Assembly (NCBI GenBank): GCA_903904515.1
Contig: CAIVCR010000015.1
Span: forward strand, 1 to 37,868
DNA length: 37,868 nucleotides
Reading direction: 5' to 3'
Source of the DNA: an uncultured Bacteroidia bacterium
GTDB lineage: Bacteria > Bacteroidota > Bacteroidia > Bacteroidales > Prolixibacteraceae
The notes under the pieces were generated by a model. That model had not been told where the DNA came from and made no database searches. It saw only the letters and a list, made by a program, of their open reading frames with translations. Position 1 is the stretch's first letter; each line of letters begins with the position of its first letter. Made by a program: the position numbers and the translations under genes. This document shows, piece by piece, positions 1 through 7,769 of this stretch.

Positions 1-38
1 GCCAAAACAGCGGTATGAATTAGCGGCCTAAATCGAGA

Positions 39-73
39 ATAACTTTTTTTGGTGTTGAATACCAAAAAGTTAT
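39..73 (-). terminator. AT-rich hairpin after the Fn3-like protein gene
   Basis: Inverted repeat with arms at 39-53 and 61-73 (13 paired bases, two extra T in one arm) around a 7-nt loop, located about 40 nt past the stop codon of the minus-strand gene that ends at 116. It is a plausible transcription end, but the stem is A/T-rich and no long U tract follows, so a chance dyad is possible. Confidence 0.35.
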
Positions 74-115
74 TTCCCGCGTTGTCCGAGTAAAAAATAG
101 CAGTGCATAAACATC

Positions 116-820
116 TTAACTTGCTGCATTTATTGTACGAAGAATGGGGAGTATCTTAGTTGTTACCTGATTTCCATAAGCTGTACCAATACTATTTGTA
201 GCATAAGCTCTGATATAATAGGTCGAACCTGGCGATAATCCCGTAATGATACTTGTGAAGCTATTTGAGCCTGCACTATCAGTTGTTTTACTGTCTGCAA
301 TAGTTGGGTTTTGGCTCTTGCTCCAGCAAACCCCTTGTGCCGTTACCGGAGATCCGCCATCACTTGTGATATTCCCACCGCTATTAACTGATATAGCAGT
401 TAAAGAAGATAAATCGGTGGTTGTTAAGACTGGGGCCAAAGCTGTAGTCGTAAATGTTGACTGACTGCTATATCCTGTTCCAACTGCGTTAGTACCGTAT
501 GATTTCAGATAATAAGTTGTTCCTGGCATCAATCCTGTCATCGAACTTACGAAGCTTCCTTTTCCTGGTCCATTTGATGTTGTGGAATTAGAAATGGATG
601 GATTCTGGGTATTACTCCAACAAACTCCACGTACCATTACGGCGGCACCACCATCAGAAGTAACTTCCCCTCCTGATAAAGCTGAGTTCGAAGTAATATT
701 TGTAACTGTTAGTAGTGTTACTGTCGGAGTAGTTTTTATGGATTCCTTTTTGCAATTAAAAATTGAGGAAAACAGGACTCCGGCTATGAGTACCGTCCAA
801 ATTGCAGGGTTAGTTTTCAT
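116..820 (-). CDS. Exported protein with two fibronectin type III-like repeats
   Basis: A 234-residue protein. The N-terminus (MKTNPAIWTVLIAGVLFSS) is a signal sequence. A Cys at residue 23 followed by Lys-Lys could be a lipoprotein cysteine, but the preceding residues (SIFN) fit a lipobox poorly. The mature part is two tandem repeats of about 85 residues, each with the series SDGG, RGVCWS or QGVCWS, NP(S/T)I, TGL(M/S)PG(T/S)TYY and Y.TNS/AVGT.Y. This is the Fn3-like repeat common in Bacteroidota surface proteins. The protein ends soon after the second repeat, whereas relatives often carry further domains, so it may be short; the bases after the stop encode no continuation that I recognise. 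Its role is unknown, and cell-surface adhesion or binding is inference. It is preceded by an unusually long, structured leader. Confidence 0.8.
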   Translation of the reverse strand: MKTNPAIWTVLIAGVLFSSIFNCKKESIKTTPTVTLLTVTNITSNSALSGGEVTSDGGAAVMVRGVCWSNTQNPSISNSTTSNGPGKGSFVSSMTGLMPGTTYYLKSYGTNAVGTGYSSQSTFTTTALAPVLTTTDLSSLTAISVNSGGNITSDGGSPVTAQGVCWSKSQNPTIADSKTTDSAGSNSFTSIITGLSPGSTYYIRAYATNSIGTAYGNQVTTKILPILRTINAAS

Positions 821-904
821 CGTTAAGTGTCTTAGGATTAAGTTGAACGAATAAATAAACTATGAATATACAAATATTCCCTCAATTTATAGCCATTCCA
901 TCCC

Positions 905-1000
905 TAAAATTGAAAAGGACGGAACCGGGCGGCTCCATCCTTTTACTAAAACTAACCAAACTAACTAACCTAACTAAACCTAAACTTATGAAAAAAAATG
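905..1000 (-). ncRNA. Candidate small RNA or structured 5' leader
   Basis: A consensus promoter at 1006-1037 fires leftward into about 50 nt rich in repeated TTAG units (945-985). A 14-bp stem follows with arms 931-944 and 913-926, a GCCC loop and a U-rich 3' side. Two positions (920/937 and 924/933) are C.A and A.C mismatches on the + strand but G.U wobbles on the - strand, so the structure favours a minus-strand RNA. This could be a free sRNA of about 90 nt ending at a terminator, or an attenuator for the gene starting at 820. No Rfam family is claimed. Confidence 0.45.
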
Positions 1001-1005
1001 TATGA

Positions 1006-1037
1006 CAAATATAAGGGGTCCTCGTATGACAACCAAA
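1006..1037 (-). promoter_or_regulatory. Bacteroidota-type promoter upstream of the candidate RNA
   Basis: On the minus strand TTTG (1034-1037) and TATATTTG (1006-1013) are separated by exactly 20 nt, a full match to the Bacteroidota consensus TTTG-N19-21-TAnnTTTG. Transcription would begin near position 1000. Confidence 0.55.
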
Positions 1038-1148
1038 TTTTAAAAGTTAAGGAATTGTAAAAGAATTATTAAGCTTTATCTGGTTTAAATACATCTATAA
1101 TAAGTATTAAGAACAATATAAGGTCATAAATTAATATTTTCCTCTTTT

Positions 1149-1270
1149 GACCTCCCCCAACCCAGACCTCCCCCAACCCCTCCAGAGGTGGGGAGAAGGT
1201 GGGGAGAAGGAAGGGAGTAAGGCACTGATCGCCGGCCAAAAGTCTCCCCTTTGGGGAGATTTAGAGGGGT
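1149..1270. repeat. Intergenic C/G-rich repeat block with a palindrome
   Basis: Two tandem copies of GACCTCCCCCAACCC (1149-1163 and 1165-1179) are followed by purine-rich GGTGGGGAGAA repeats (1187-1210). A hairpin TCTCCCC-TTT-GGGGAGA lies at 1243-1259, leading into TTTAGAGGGG. It resembles the palindromic intergenic repeats scattered through Bacteroidota genomes. The rest of 821-1351 outside this block and the candidate RNA shows no coding potential. Confidence 0.5.
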
Positions 1271-1351
1271 CGAAAACGAGAAAACTGGAATTTTAAGTAG
1301 TACATTATATCTTATCTATTACTTAGTATACTAATCCGCTGAATGTTGAAT

Positions 1352-3973
1352 TTATTCCCGGATACTTTTTCTGGCTTCCATAAGGTCTTCATTCGCTTTT
1401 TTTAGCTCAATTTCCAATCGTTTGGATGTTGTTATATCGGTGAATGTTAACACTAATCCGTCGATGCGGTCATCAAGGGTCCGGTAGGGCATAATTCTTA
1501 CGTTAAACCACCTGTTGTCTTTTGTGGAAATGGCTTTTTCTATGGTGCTTAAGGTTTTTAGTACTTGCCGGGTATTGCTTTCAATTTCGGGATACAGCAA
1601 ATTACTAACCAGATCGGTGAAAGGTCTCCCTACATCGGTAAGACGTAATTTAAAAATTGTAGTTACCGGATCTGTATACCTTCTGATATTTAGGTCTTTG
1701 TCGAGGAAGAGTGTAGCTATTTCCGTGCTGTTTAACAGGTTTTTCATATCGTCATTCGCCCTGCCAAAATCCGAGATTTTGCTTTGTAATTCGATATTTA
1801 CCGTTTGAAGCTCCTCGTTGAGACTCTGCATCTCCTCCTTGGAGGTGGTAAGTTCTTCATTGGTTGATTGCAACTCTTCATTGGTTGATTGTAACTCCTC
1901 GTTGGTTGACTTAAGCTCCTCCTGTGAGGTTTGCATCTCTTCACGAAGGTTTTGAAGATCTTCCATGCTTCTTTCCAGTTCAATTTCCAATTCGCGCTGA
2001 TGTTGTGATGCCTTGCCTTTTCTCAATTTATGTTGTGCCGGATCTGACTCGGTTAGTCCGGCAATATCCGAGAATACGACAAGAACCATTCCTTTAAGCA
2101 GGTCAGGACCTTCAATACATTGGACGGTTACATCCACTAACTGCTTGTTTCCGTTTGACCCTATTTTTACTTTTTGAACCAGTTGTGGTTCATAGTTGAT
2201 CAATGCCTTGCGGAATAGTCCCGGCAGGATGTCGCTTAGCCCTTCACGGGCCATTGCGAAGATGTTCCAATTTGCTTTACCTGCGGCAGGTTCGAGGTAT
2301 TTTCCGATTCGGCCCGTTATATAAAGAATATCCCCTTTTCCTCCGGCCAGAATGCTTGAAGGGGCAAATCGCTGAAGTAGAATTTGTTCAGTCAATGATT
2401 GCAGATTTTCGTTCGCCCTGGCCAATTTTCTGGTTTCGGGATTGGTTCGTTTATTGTTATAAAATGAACTTGGAAAGTCGACAAGGTCTGGAGGAATTGC
2501 ATTTATTGTGCGCCTATAAATTTTCAGCTTGTTATCTAACTCAATAAACACCGATTTATCTCCTCCGATTGATTCAGCGGTTCCCAATACCATAACGCCA
2601 CCCGGATTCAAACTATAATGAAAGAGGGTGAGTAATTTTTTTTGCAATTCGGACTCCATGTAAATTAGTACATTTCGACAGGTCAGAATATCAATTTTTG
2701 TGAAGGGAGGATCTTTAATTAAATTCTGTGGTGCAAATACCACCATTTCGCGAATTGAGGTATTTATCTGGTAGCCGCCTGGTATCTCATTGAAATAGTG
2801 ATTGATCCGTTCAGGCGAGATGTCAGCGACAATATTCGCCGGGAATATTCCTTTACGGGCGATCTCAATGGCGTCCGAGTCAAGATCTGTGGCGAAAATC
2901 TGCAGGGAGAGTGTCTTGTGATGCTTTAATTTCTCCATGGCGTCTTTGAAAATAATGGCCAGTGTATAGGCCTCTTCACCTGTTGAACACCCGGTAACCC
3001 AGGCGCGAAAAATATAACCTGATGGAGCCTCTTCAATCAGGGTGGGGAGAACATTTTCCCTGAGTTTTTCCCAAACTTCAGCATCGCGGAAAAAATTAGT
3101 CACCCCGATCAGTAATTCCTTAAAAAGGATCTCTGCCTCTTTGGGATTTTCCTGCAGGAAGCGAACATAATTCGATATTTTTTCTATCTGATGAATCCCC
3201 TTTCGTCTTTCGATACGTCGGAATAAGGTGTTTTTCTTATAGGATGAGAAGTCATGACCAACCTGTTCACGCAGGAGAATAATGATTTTATCGAGGTTGC
3301 TTTTATTACGGATCTCAATTTGGGGATCGCTTTTGACGACCTGAAAGTATTTTAACAGCGCGATAAGTTTTGAAGGTAACAGGTCGGCATTTGCTATAAC
3401 ATCTGCATTAACAGCCTCTACTGCACTGTTAGGCATCCCGTCAAATTTGGCAGAACCCGGTTCCTGTACCAGCACAAGTCCATTGTTTTCTTTAATTGCC
3501 TTTACCCCAAGTGTACCGTCAGAGCCCATCCCGGAGAGGATGATCCCAACGCTTTTCTCTTGCTGGTCAACTGCCAGTGAACGGAAAAAAATGTCAATGG
3601 GAAGTCGCAGGCCACGTGGTTCTACAGGATCGAACAGGAAGAGCTCCCCTTTGAGGATCGACATACTTTTATTGGGGGGAATCACATAAACGGAGTCGGG
3701 TTTCAATTTAAGGTGGTCGCTGGCCTGGATAACCTTCATGGGTGTTATCCGTTGCAAGAGCTGCGGCATAATCCCAACATGAGTAGGATCCAGATGCTGA
3801 ATCACCACGAATGCCATCCCGTTTTTAGCCGGCATATTTTGAAAAAACTGTTCAAGTGCCTCTAGTCCTCCTGCCGATGCCCCAATTCCAACAATCGGGA
3901 AGTGTATATTGGCTGATTTATTTGAATTTTCAACTTTTTCAGATTCCTCGGATGTGGATTTTCGGTTATTCAT
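1352..3973 (-). CDS. CheB-CheR-PAS hybrid signalling protein
   Basis: An 873-residue cytoplasmic fusion. Residues about 25-205 are a CheB-type methylesterase: GIGASAGG with Ser33, QH at His60 and SGMGSDGTLG with Asp152 form the expected Ser-His-Asp triad. Residues about 225-490 are a CheR-type methyltransferase with the SAM-binding segment WVTGCSTGEEAYTLA, FATDLD and LTCRNVLIY. A PAS-like stretch (about 510-645), a long coiled coil of repeated STNEELQ units (about 655-735) and a C-terminal PAS domain (about 740-855) follow. No receiver domain precedes CheB and no kinase follows, although relatives often end in a kinase. A PAS kinase gene lies 188 nt or more upstream on the same strand, so the two may form one pathway. 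No chemoreceptor or flagellar gene is present, so a role outside classical chemotaxis is likely. Confidence 0.93.
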   Translation of the reverse strand: MNNRKSTSEESEKVENSNKSANIHFPIVGIGASAGGLEALEQFFQNMPAKNGMAFVVIQHLDPTHVGIMPQLLQRITPMKVIQASDHLKLKPDSVYVIPPNKSMSILKGELFLFDPVEPRGLRLPIDIFFRSLAVDQQEKSVGIILSGMGSDGTLGVKAIKENNGLVLVQEPGSAKFDGMPNSAVEAVNADVIANADLLPSKLIALLKYFQVVKSDPQIEIRNKSNLDKIIILLREQVGHDFSSYKKNTLFRRIERRKGIHQIEKISNYVRFLQENPKEAEILFKELLIGVTNFFRDAEVWEKLRENVLPTLIEEAPSGYIFRAWVTGCSTGEEAYTLAIIFKDAMEKLKHHKTLSLQIFATDLDSDAIEIARKGIFPANIVADISPERINHYFNEIPGGYQINTSIREMVVFAPQNLIKDPPFTKIDILTCRNVLIYMESELQKKLLTLFHYSLNPGGVMVLGTAESIGGDKSVFIELDNKLKIYRRTINAIPPDLVDFPSSFYNNKRTNPETRKLARANENLQSLTEQILLQRFAPSSILAGGKGDILYITGRIGKYLEPAAGKANWNIFAMAREGLSDILPGLFRKALINYEPQLVQKVKIGSNGNKQLVDVTVQCIEGPDLLKGMVLVVFSDIAGLTESDPAQHKLRKGKASQHQRELEIELERSMEDLQNLREEMQTSQEELKSTNEELQSTNEELQSTNEELTTSKEEMQSLNEELQTVNIELQSKISDFGRANDDMKNLLNSTEIATLFLDKDLNIRRYTDPVTTIFKLRLTDVGRPFTDLVSNLLYPEIESNTRQVLKTLSTIEKAISTKDNRWFNVRIMPYRTLDDRIDGLVLTFTDITTSKRLEIELKKANEDLMEARKSIRE

Positions 3974-4161
3974 AAAAATAGATTTAGTTTATGCTCAGTG
4001 GCGCCGACCCGTTATGTTCCGAAAATTACACAAAAAATCGAATTTCCGAAAGTATTTAGCCTGTTAGCATTAATAAAATCTCCTGCGTATGTTTTTTCCC
4101 CTGAGGTACAGGTTCTATTGCGAAAGGTACTTTCTGCTTTTTATCAATTCAGGAACCATAT

Positions 4162-5316
4162 TTAGAAATTTTTCAGGGATGGTAATGTACAATAGAAAAT
4201 ACTTCCTCTCTCCACTTCGCTTTTGACCCATAAATTCCCGCCGTGCTTTTCGACAATATCCCTGCAAATGTGGAGGCCAAGGCCACTACTCAATTCACCG
4301 TTAGTGCCCTTGCGATTTGTATTGATGTCCAGATTAAAAAGATTATCGATCATCTTTTGGTCCATACCAATGCCTGAATCTTTTATTGAAATCTCAACCC
4401 AGCTGTTAGTTAGTGGTTTGGCGGATACAGTCACCATTCCACCTGCCTGAGTAAATTTCACTGAATTAAACACCAGATTATGAAACAGGGATCCCAGCAT
4501 ATATTTATCAGCGTATACCGTCATTCCTTCCGGAATTTCAATGTTAATTCCTATATTTTTTGCCTTAGCAGTCTCAAGAATGGCATTTAAACTTTCGTCA
4601 ACTCTTGGCCTTAAGAAACAGATTTCCGGGCTAAATGGGATCAATCCCCTTTCCATTCTCGACCACTCCAACAGATTCCCGAGCAAAAGATTAAGGTTTC
4701 TGGCTGAGTTTTTCATCATAATGGCAATTTTCTGGATCTCCTCGTGGGTCATCTCTGATAAGCCTTCAGCCATCAACTCGGTTAAACCCAGGAATCCATT
4801 GAAAGGACTCCGGAGGTCGTGTGCAATGATCGAGAAGAATTTATCTTTTTCAGCATTTAACCGCTGCAGTTCTCTGTTCTTCTGAGTAATCTCCTCCTCT
4901 GCCTGTACATGTTCCGTGATGTCAATAGCTGTTATCAAGCATTGCTCACTCCCTCTGGTTACAATTCCGGTAAGGTGAACGACTATGGATGAACTGCCAT
5001 CCTGAGGACACAGCGAGATATCACACGAAATTTTGGAATTAGTTGTAAATAATTCCGCAATAAAACTGTTAAACTCGGATTTGAATTCTTCAGATACAAA
5101 GAGTCCAAATCTGCTTTTTCTCAGTTTGCTCCGTTCCTTTCCAAGTAGTTGAGATCCATAAAGATTCAGTTCAAGAATCTCTCCATCTCTTGAAAGGGTA
5201 AAATATCCGGCAGGAGAAAAATCGTATAACTGTGCGTATTTTTCTGCTGATACCTCTATTTTCTTTTTGGCTACCTGAAGTTCATTATTTTGCATTTCAA
5301 GTTCAACCTGATGCAC
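4162..5316 (-). CDS. PAS-domain sensor histidine kinase (main reading frame)
   Basis: The uninterrupted frame gives 384 residues from a GTG. A coiled-coil segment (LEMQNNELQVAKKKIE) is followed by a PAS domain (about 25-140), a HisKA dimerisation domain with FFSIIAHDLRSPFNGF (phospho-acceptor His166) and a HATPase domain with the N box HNLVFNSVKFT, the G1 box DSGIGM and the G2 box SSGLGLHI. No membrane segment is visible, so it is a soluble sensor kinase. The frame stays open upstream for 68 further codons of plausible protein (RHKAEEIL, then LKDAETQKLIYELE) but has no ATG there. The real start is probably at 5534 in another frame (see the next entry). The CheB-CheR-PAS gene follows at a distance of 188 nt with no promoter box seen between them. 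Confidence 0.88.
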   Translation of the reverse strand: MHQVELEMQNNELQVAKKKIEVSAEKYAQLYDFSPAGYFTLSRDGEILELNLYGSQLLGKERSKLRKSRFGLFVSEEFKSEFNSFIAELFTTNSKISCDISLCPQDGSSSIVVHLTGIVTRGSEQCLITAIDITEHVQAEEEITQKNRELQRLNAEKDKFFSIIAHDLRSPFNGFLGLTELMAEGLSEMTHEEIQKIAIMMKNSARNLNLLLGNLLEWSRMERGLIPFSPEICFLRPRVDESLNAILETAKAKNIGINIEIPEGMTVYADKYMLGSLFHNLVFNSVKFTQAGGMVTVSAKPLTNSWVEISIKDSGIGMDQKMIDNLFNLDINTNRKGTNGELSSGLGLHICRDIVEKHGGNLWVKSEVERGSIFYCTLPSLKNF

Positions 5317-5534
5317 CTCAAGTTCGTAAATTAGTTTTTGGGTTTCAGCATCCTTGAGGCTAAGTGTTTCCGATTGGGTCCTTGCTTTGACGGAGAGTGG
5401 TGCCGGTTGTTTCTTTTCCAGTATCTCCTCTGCTTTGTGACGAAGAGAAATGTCCCCCTGAAAGTTAGATGGGTCACTCTTTAATCCTTTTCCTTTTCCG
5501 GGATTTTTGTTGGTTTTATATCAGGGGCTTGCAT
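5317..5534 (-). pseudogene. Frame-disrupted N-terminal part of the PAS kinase
   Basis: An ATG at 5534 opens MQAPDIKPTKIPEKEKD and stops at a TAA near 5481-5483. Re-reading one base within the run GGAAAAGGAAAAGGA (about 5487-5501) continues as GLKSDPSNFQGDISLRHKAE, which joins the kinase frame without interruption. A full consensus promoter at 5576-5607 lies about 35 nt upstream of this ATG, supporting it as the true start. The break may be a single-base deletion, a sequencing error or a programmed -1 shift; the sequence alone cannot decide. Confidence 0.6.
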
Positions 5535-5575
5535 AGGAAGAGATATTATGCAATTTTCATTAAGGTAATTTAACC

Positions 5576-5607
5576 CAAAAATACAAAATAAAATGGCCAT
5601 TTGCAAA
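5576..5607 (-). promoter_or_regulatory. Consensus promoter of the PAS kinase gene
   Basis: On the minus strand TTTG (5604-5607), a 20-nt spacer and TATTTTTG (5576-5583) match the Bacteroidota consensus in full. The -33 box lies inside the perfect palindrome at 5590-5617. Predicted initiation near 5569 leaves about 35 nt to the ATG at 5534. Confidence 0.55.
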
Positions 5608-5617
5608 TGGCCATTTT
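5590..5617 (-). terminator. Perfect 28-nt palindrome after the rubredoxin fusion gene
   Basis: Two 14-base arms (AAAATGGCCATTTG and its exact complement) abut without a loop, 46 nt past the stop of the minus-strand gene ending at 5664, with T-rich ends. It could terminate that transcript. Because it also contains the -33 box of the kinase promoter, it could be an operator instead. Confidence 0.5.
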
Positions 5618-5663
5618 ACCTTAATTTCCTGGTTAAATTCTCCTCTTCCTATGGGGTATCCGA

Positions 5664-6368
5664 TTATTCTTTTTCGAATAATGTCTTTCCGGCTCCGCAT
5701 ATCGGGCAGGTCCAATCATCGGGTAAATCGAGAAATGAAGTTCCTGGCGCAATTCCGGATATAGGATCCCCTTTCTCCTCTTCATATTCGTAATGACATA
5801 ACTGACATTGCCAGACATCCATGATCTCTTTCTGATCAGTAATCAACCCTTCAATATGGCCCTTTTCAATATAGGTAGGGGCATTTTTGGGAGAGTATCC
5901 TTTTAATACTTCGCGATAATAGTTGTATGTCAGTGATTTGACTTTTTCTTCAGTGGACCCGTTATCGATTACTTCGCCAATAAACATCACATGCGTACCT
6001 ACTTCATACGACTGGGTGACCTTACATTCAAACCAGGCAACCGATGAATCTGTCACAATGGGACTTCCTGTTTTGCCGGTAAAGTAGTTGACACCTGCAA
6101 ATTTGTCGAAATCCCTGCCACTTTTATAACCAAAATTTCCAATTAAGGCAGGACTCGCCTTTTCGCTTAACACCGAAAAACCAAAAACACCACTTTCCTT
6201 AATTAAATCTGTTGTGTAATTATCTTTATTGCAACTAATTGCAAATTGTGGGGGAGTAGCAGTCACCTGAAATAGGGTATTAGCAATATATCCCCCTTTT
6301 TTATTACCTGATTGGGTCGTTACAATATATAGGCCGTAGCTGATTTTAAAATAAGTTTCAAAGTTCAT
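5664..6368 (-). CDS. Flavin reductase-rubredoxin fusion (flavoredoxin/Hrb type)
   Basis: A 234-residue cytoplasmic protein. Residues 1-165 match the flavin reductase-like FMN-binding split barrel ([47 protein letters not shown]). Residues 184-234 are a rubredoxin with both metal-binding knuckles, CQLC (Cys188, Cys191) and CPICG (Cys221, Cys224), and the usual DPISGI.PGTSF.DLPDDW core. Known relatives combine an NAD(P)H-linked FMN module with rubredoxin and pass electrons to flavodiiron proteins that reduce oxygen or nitric oxide. No flavodiiron gene lies in the window. An anaerobic or microaerobic stress role is inference. The gene appears to be monocistronic. Confidence 0.92.
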   Translation of the reverse strand: MNFETYFKISYGLYIVTTQSGNKKGGYIANTLFQVTATPPQFAISCNKDNYTTDLIKESGVFGFSVLSEKASPALIGNFGYKSGRDFDKFAGVNYFTGKTGSPIVTDSSVAWFECKVTQSYEVGTHVMFIGEVIDNGSTEEKVKSLTYNYYREVLKGYSPKNAPTYIEKGHIEGLITDQKEIMDVWQCQLCHYEYEEEKGDPISGIAPGTSFLDLPDDWTCPICGAGKTLFEKE

Positions 6369-6732
6369 TTGCCGGAATTTTGGTGAGTATTGGTTGTAAA
6401 AATATTGAAAATAGTGTTATAAAACTGATATGTGATTAAATTAATTTCCTGATAATATAAATCATAATAAAAAAGAAGATAATAGTATTCAGATGTATTA
6501 TATTATTTTCTATAGATTAACAGGATGTAAGCTAGAAATATAAACGCAATAACTGGTTGGTATCATGAAGTTAAGCGAAATTAATTTTACAATAGGGATC
6601 TTTTCACTGAACAAAATTTAATTTGTAATTGTTCTAAATAATCGAAGCCTAAGAAAAATTGAATTGCCCGATTTATCATCGATAATTAATCTGGTTAATT
6701 GGTTCAAACTAAACCGAAGAAAGGAGGGAAAA

Positions 6733-6810
6733 ATGAAGACTATTGCCATGCTAAAGGTTGGTACACAGTTTTGCCTTATAAGTCAGCGATATGAGTTGCC
6801 AGCTTCGTAA
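6733..6810 (+). CDS. Possible 25-residue small ORF
   Basis: ATG with AAAGGAGGG ending 5 nt upstream, encoding MKTIAMLKVGTQFCLISQRY and five further residues, then TAA. Strong Shine-Dalgarno sequences are uncommon in Bacteroidota, which makes the site stand out. No homolog is recognised, and it may be a chance ORF or a leader peptide for the gene at 6961. Confidence 0.22.
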   Translation: MKTIAMLKVGTQFCLISQRYELPAS

Positions 6811-6823
6811 TAAGGATTGGAAT

Positions 6824-6831
6824 TATCTTTG
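6824..6831 (+). promoter_or_regulatory. Putative -7 box for the exported-protein operon
   Basis: TATCTTTG fits TAnnTTTG. No matching TTTG sits 19-21 nt upstream. If used, the transcript has a leader of about 120 nt that includes the 19-bp direct repeats. Confidence 0.3.
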
Positions 6832-6913
6832 ATATTCACCTGTTCATACCTGAAATTGCGTCCTGCTGTCGCCTCTGTTAATATCCGGACTGCCTCCGGA
6901 ATTTTTTAGTATG

Positions 6914-6957
6914 ATCAACTAATTATAACATTCATATCATCAACTAATTATAACATT
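6914..6957. repeat. 19-bp direct repeat just before a start codon
   Basis: ATCAACTAATTATAACATT occurs at 6914-6932 and 6939-6957 with a 25-bp period, ending 3 nt before the ATG at 6961. This may be a binding site or a recent local duplication. Confidence 0.55.
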
Positions 6958-6960
6958 ATT

Positions 6961-7752
6961 ATGAAAACATTATTGACATTAGCTTTGGTTTTATTGATTA
7001 GCCTGGGTACTAAAGCGCAGGAAAAGGAATCCTCATTATATCTTTTATTTGAGTTTATGCATGTAGACGGTACCAATAGTGTCGATTACTGGCAAGTTGA
7101 AGATTTTTGGTCTGGAATTCACAAGCAACGTACGGCTGATAAGAGTATTTTGGGATGGGATTTGTGGACATTATCTCCCGGAGGTACGGAGCAAGGCTCT
7201 CAATATCTCACAGTAACCCTATTTTCTAGTCTTGCAAATATGCTGAAAGCTATTAATGGACTGGATGTTATGGCCTATGCCAAAAAGGCTTATCCGAAAA
7301 AAACGGAAAAAGAGCTGATTGCCATGTTTGATAAAACGGGGAAAGCGAGAAATCTTGCGAATCAGGTGCTATTAAAGCAGGTTGATATGACAAAAGGTGA
7401 ATTTACGATGAAAGTAGGGACTATGTGCACGATGGATATTATGAAACAAACAGATGGCAGCTACGAAAAAGTGGAATCTGAAATTTTCAAACCATGGCAT
7501 CAGGAGATGGTTGAAAAGGGTAAAAAAGGGAGCTGGCAATTGCTTCGGACGATTTTGCCTGCCGGAGATGAGGCTTATGGGACACATCTCACTGTCAGTA
7601 TGTACAATGATGCCACACAGCTTGCTTCCTTTATGGAAGGATGGGGCGGAGGAGATATGAATATGATGACCTCGCTTGCCGTTAAGGAAGGATTAAAAAC
7701 TAGAATTTGGAAAGAGGTGAAAATAGGGACATTGCAAATGATGGTCCGATAA
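6961..7752 (+). CDS. Exported protein with two dimeric alpha/beta-barrel-like halves
   Basis: A 263-residue protein with signal peptide MKTLLTLALVLLISLGTKAQ, probably periplasmic. The mature chain falls into two halves of about 115 residues with similar series: a strand with YLLFEFMHVD or FTMKVGTMCTMD, then YW.VE..W..IHK or YEKVESEIFKPWHQEM, then a GW.LW or GSWQLLR strand, then YLTVTLFSSLANM or HLTVSMYNDATQL. This recalls NIPSNAP/ferredoxin-like dimeric barrels fused in one chain. No catalytic residue is obvious. An exported cupin gene starts 17 nt after the stop, so the two probably form an operon. The substrate is unknown and the fold assignment rests only on pattern. Confidence 0.75.
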   Translation: MKTLLTLALVLLISLGTKAQEKESSLYLLFEFMHVDGTNSVDYWQVEDFWSGIHKQRTADKSILGWDLWTLSPGGTEQGSQYLTVTLFSSLANMLKAINGLDVMAYAKKAYPKKTEKELIAMFDKTGKARNLANQVLLKQVDMTKGEFTMKVGTMCTMDIMKQTDGSYEKVESEIFKPWHQEMVEKGKKGSWQLLRTILPAGDEAYGTHLTVSMYNDATQLASFMEGWGGGDMNMMTSLAVKEGLKTRIWKEVKIGTLQMMVR

Positions 7753-7769
7753 TCTAATTTGATAAAATT

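Larger units (their letters stand above)
6369..6960. other. AT-rich intergenic region, 592 nt
   Basis: Separates the rubredoxin fusion (-) from an exported protein gene (+). It holds one tiny ORF with a strong Shine-Dalgarno (6733-6810), a TAnnTTTG box at 6824-6831 and a 19-bp direct repeat (6914-6957). No longer gene, tRNA or clear hairpin was seen in 6369-6720. Confidence 0.6.

Noticed and set aside
988..1005. A plus-strand ATG-AAA-AAA-AAT-GTA-TGA after a CTAAACTTA leader, resembling the start of a susC-type gene
   Set aside because: It stops after five codons with no continuation in any frame, and the consensus promoter and G.U pairing favour a minus-strand RNA across the same bases.
1861..1910. 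Tandem DNA repeat of TTGGTTGATTG units
   Set aside because: It encodes the repeated STNEELQ heptads of the coiled coil in the CheB-CheR-PAS protein, so it is a protein repeat and not a DNA element.
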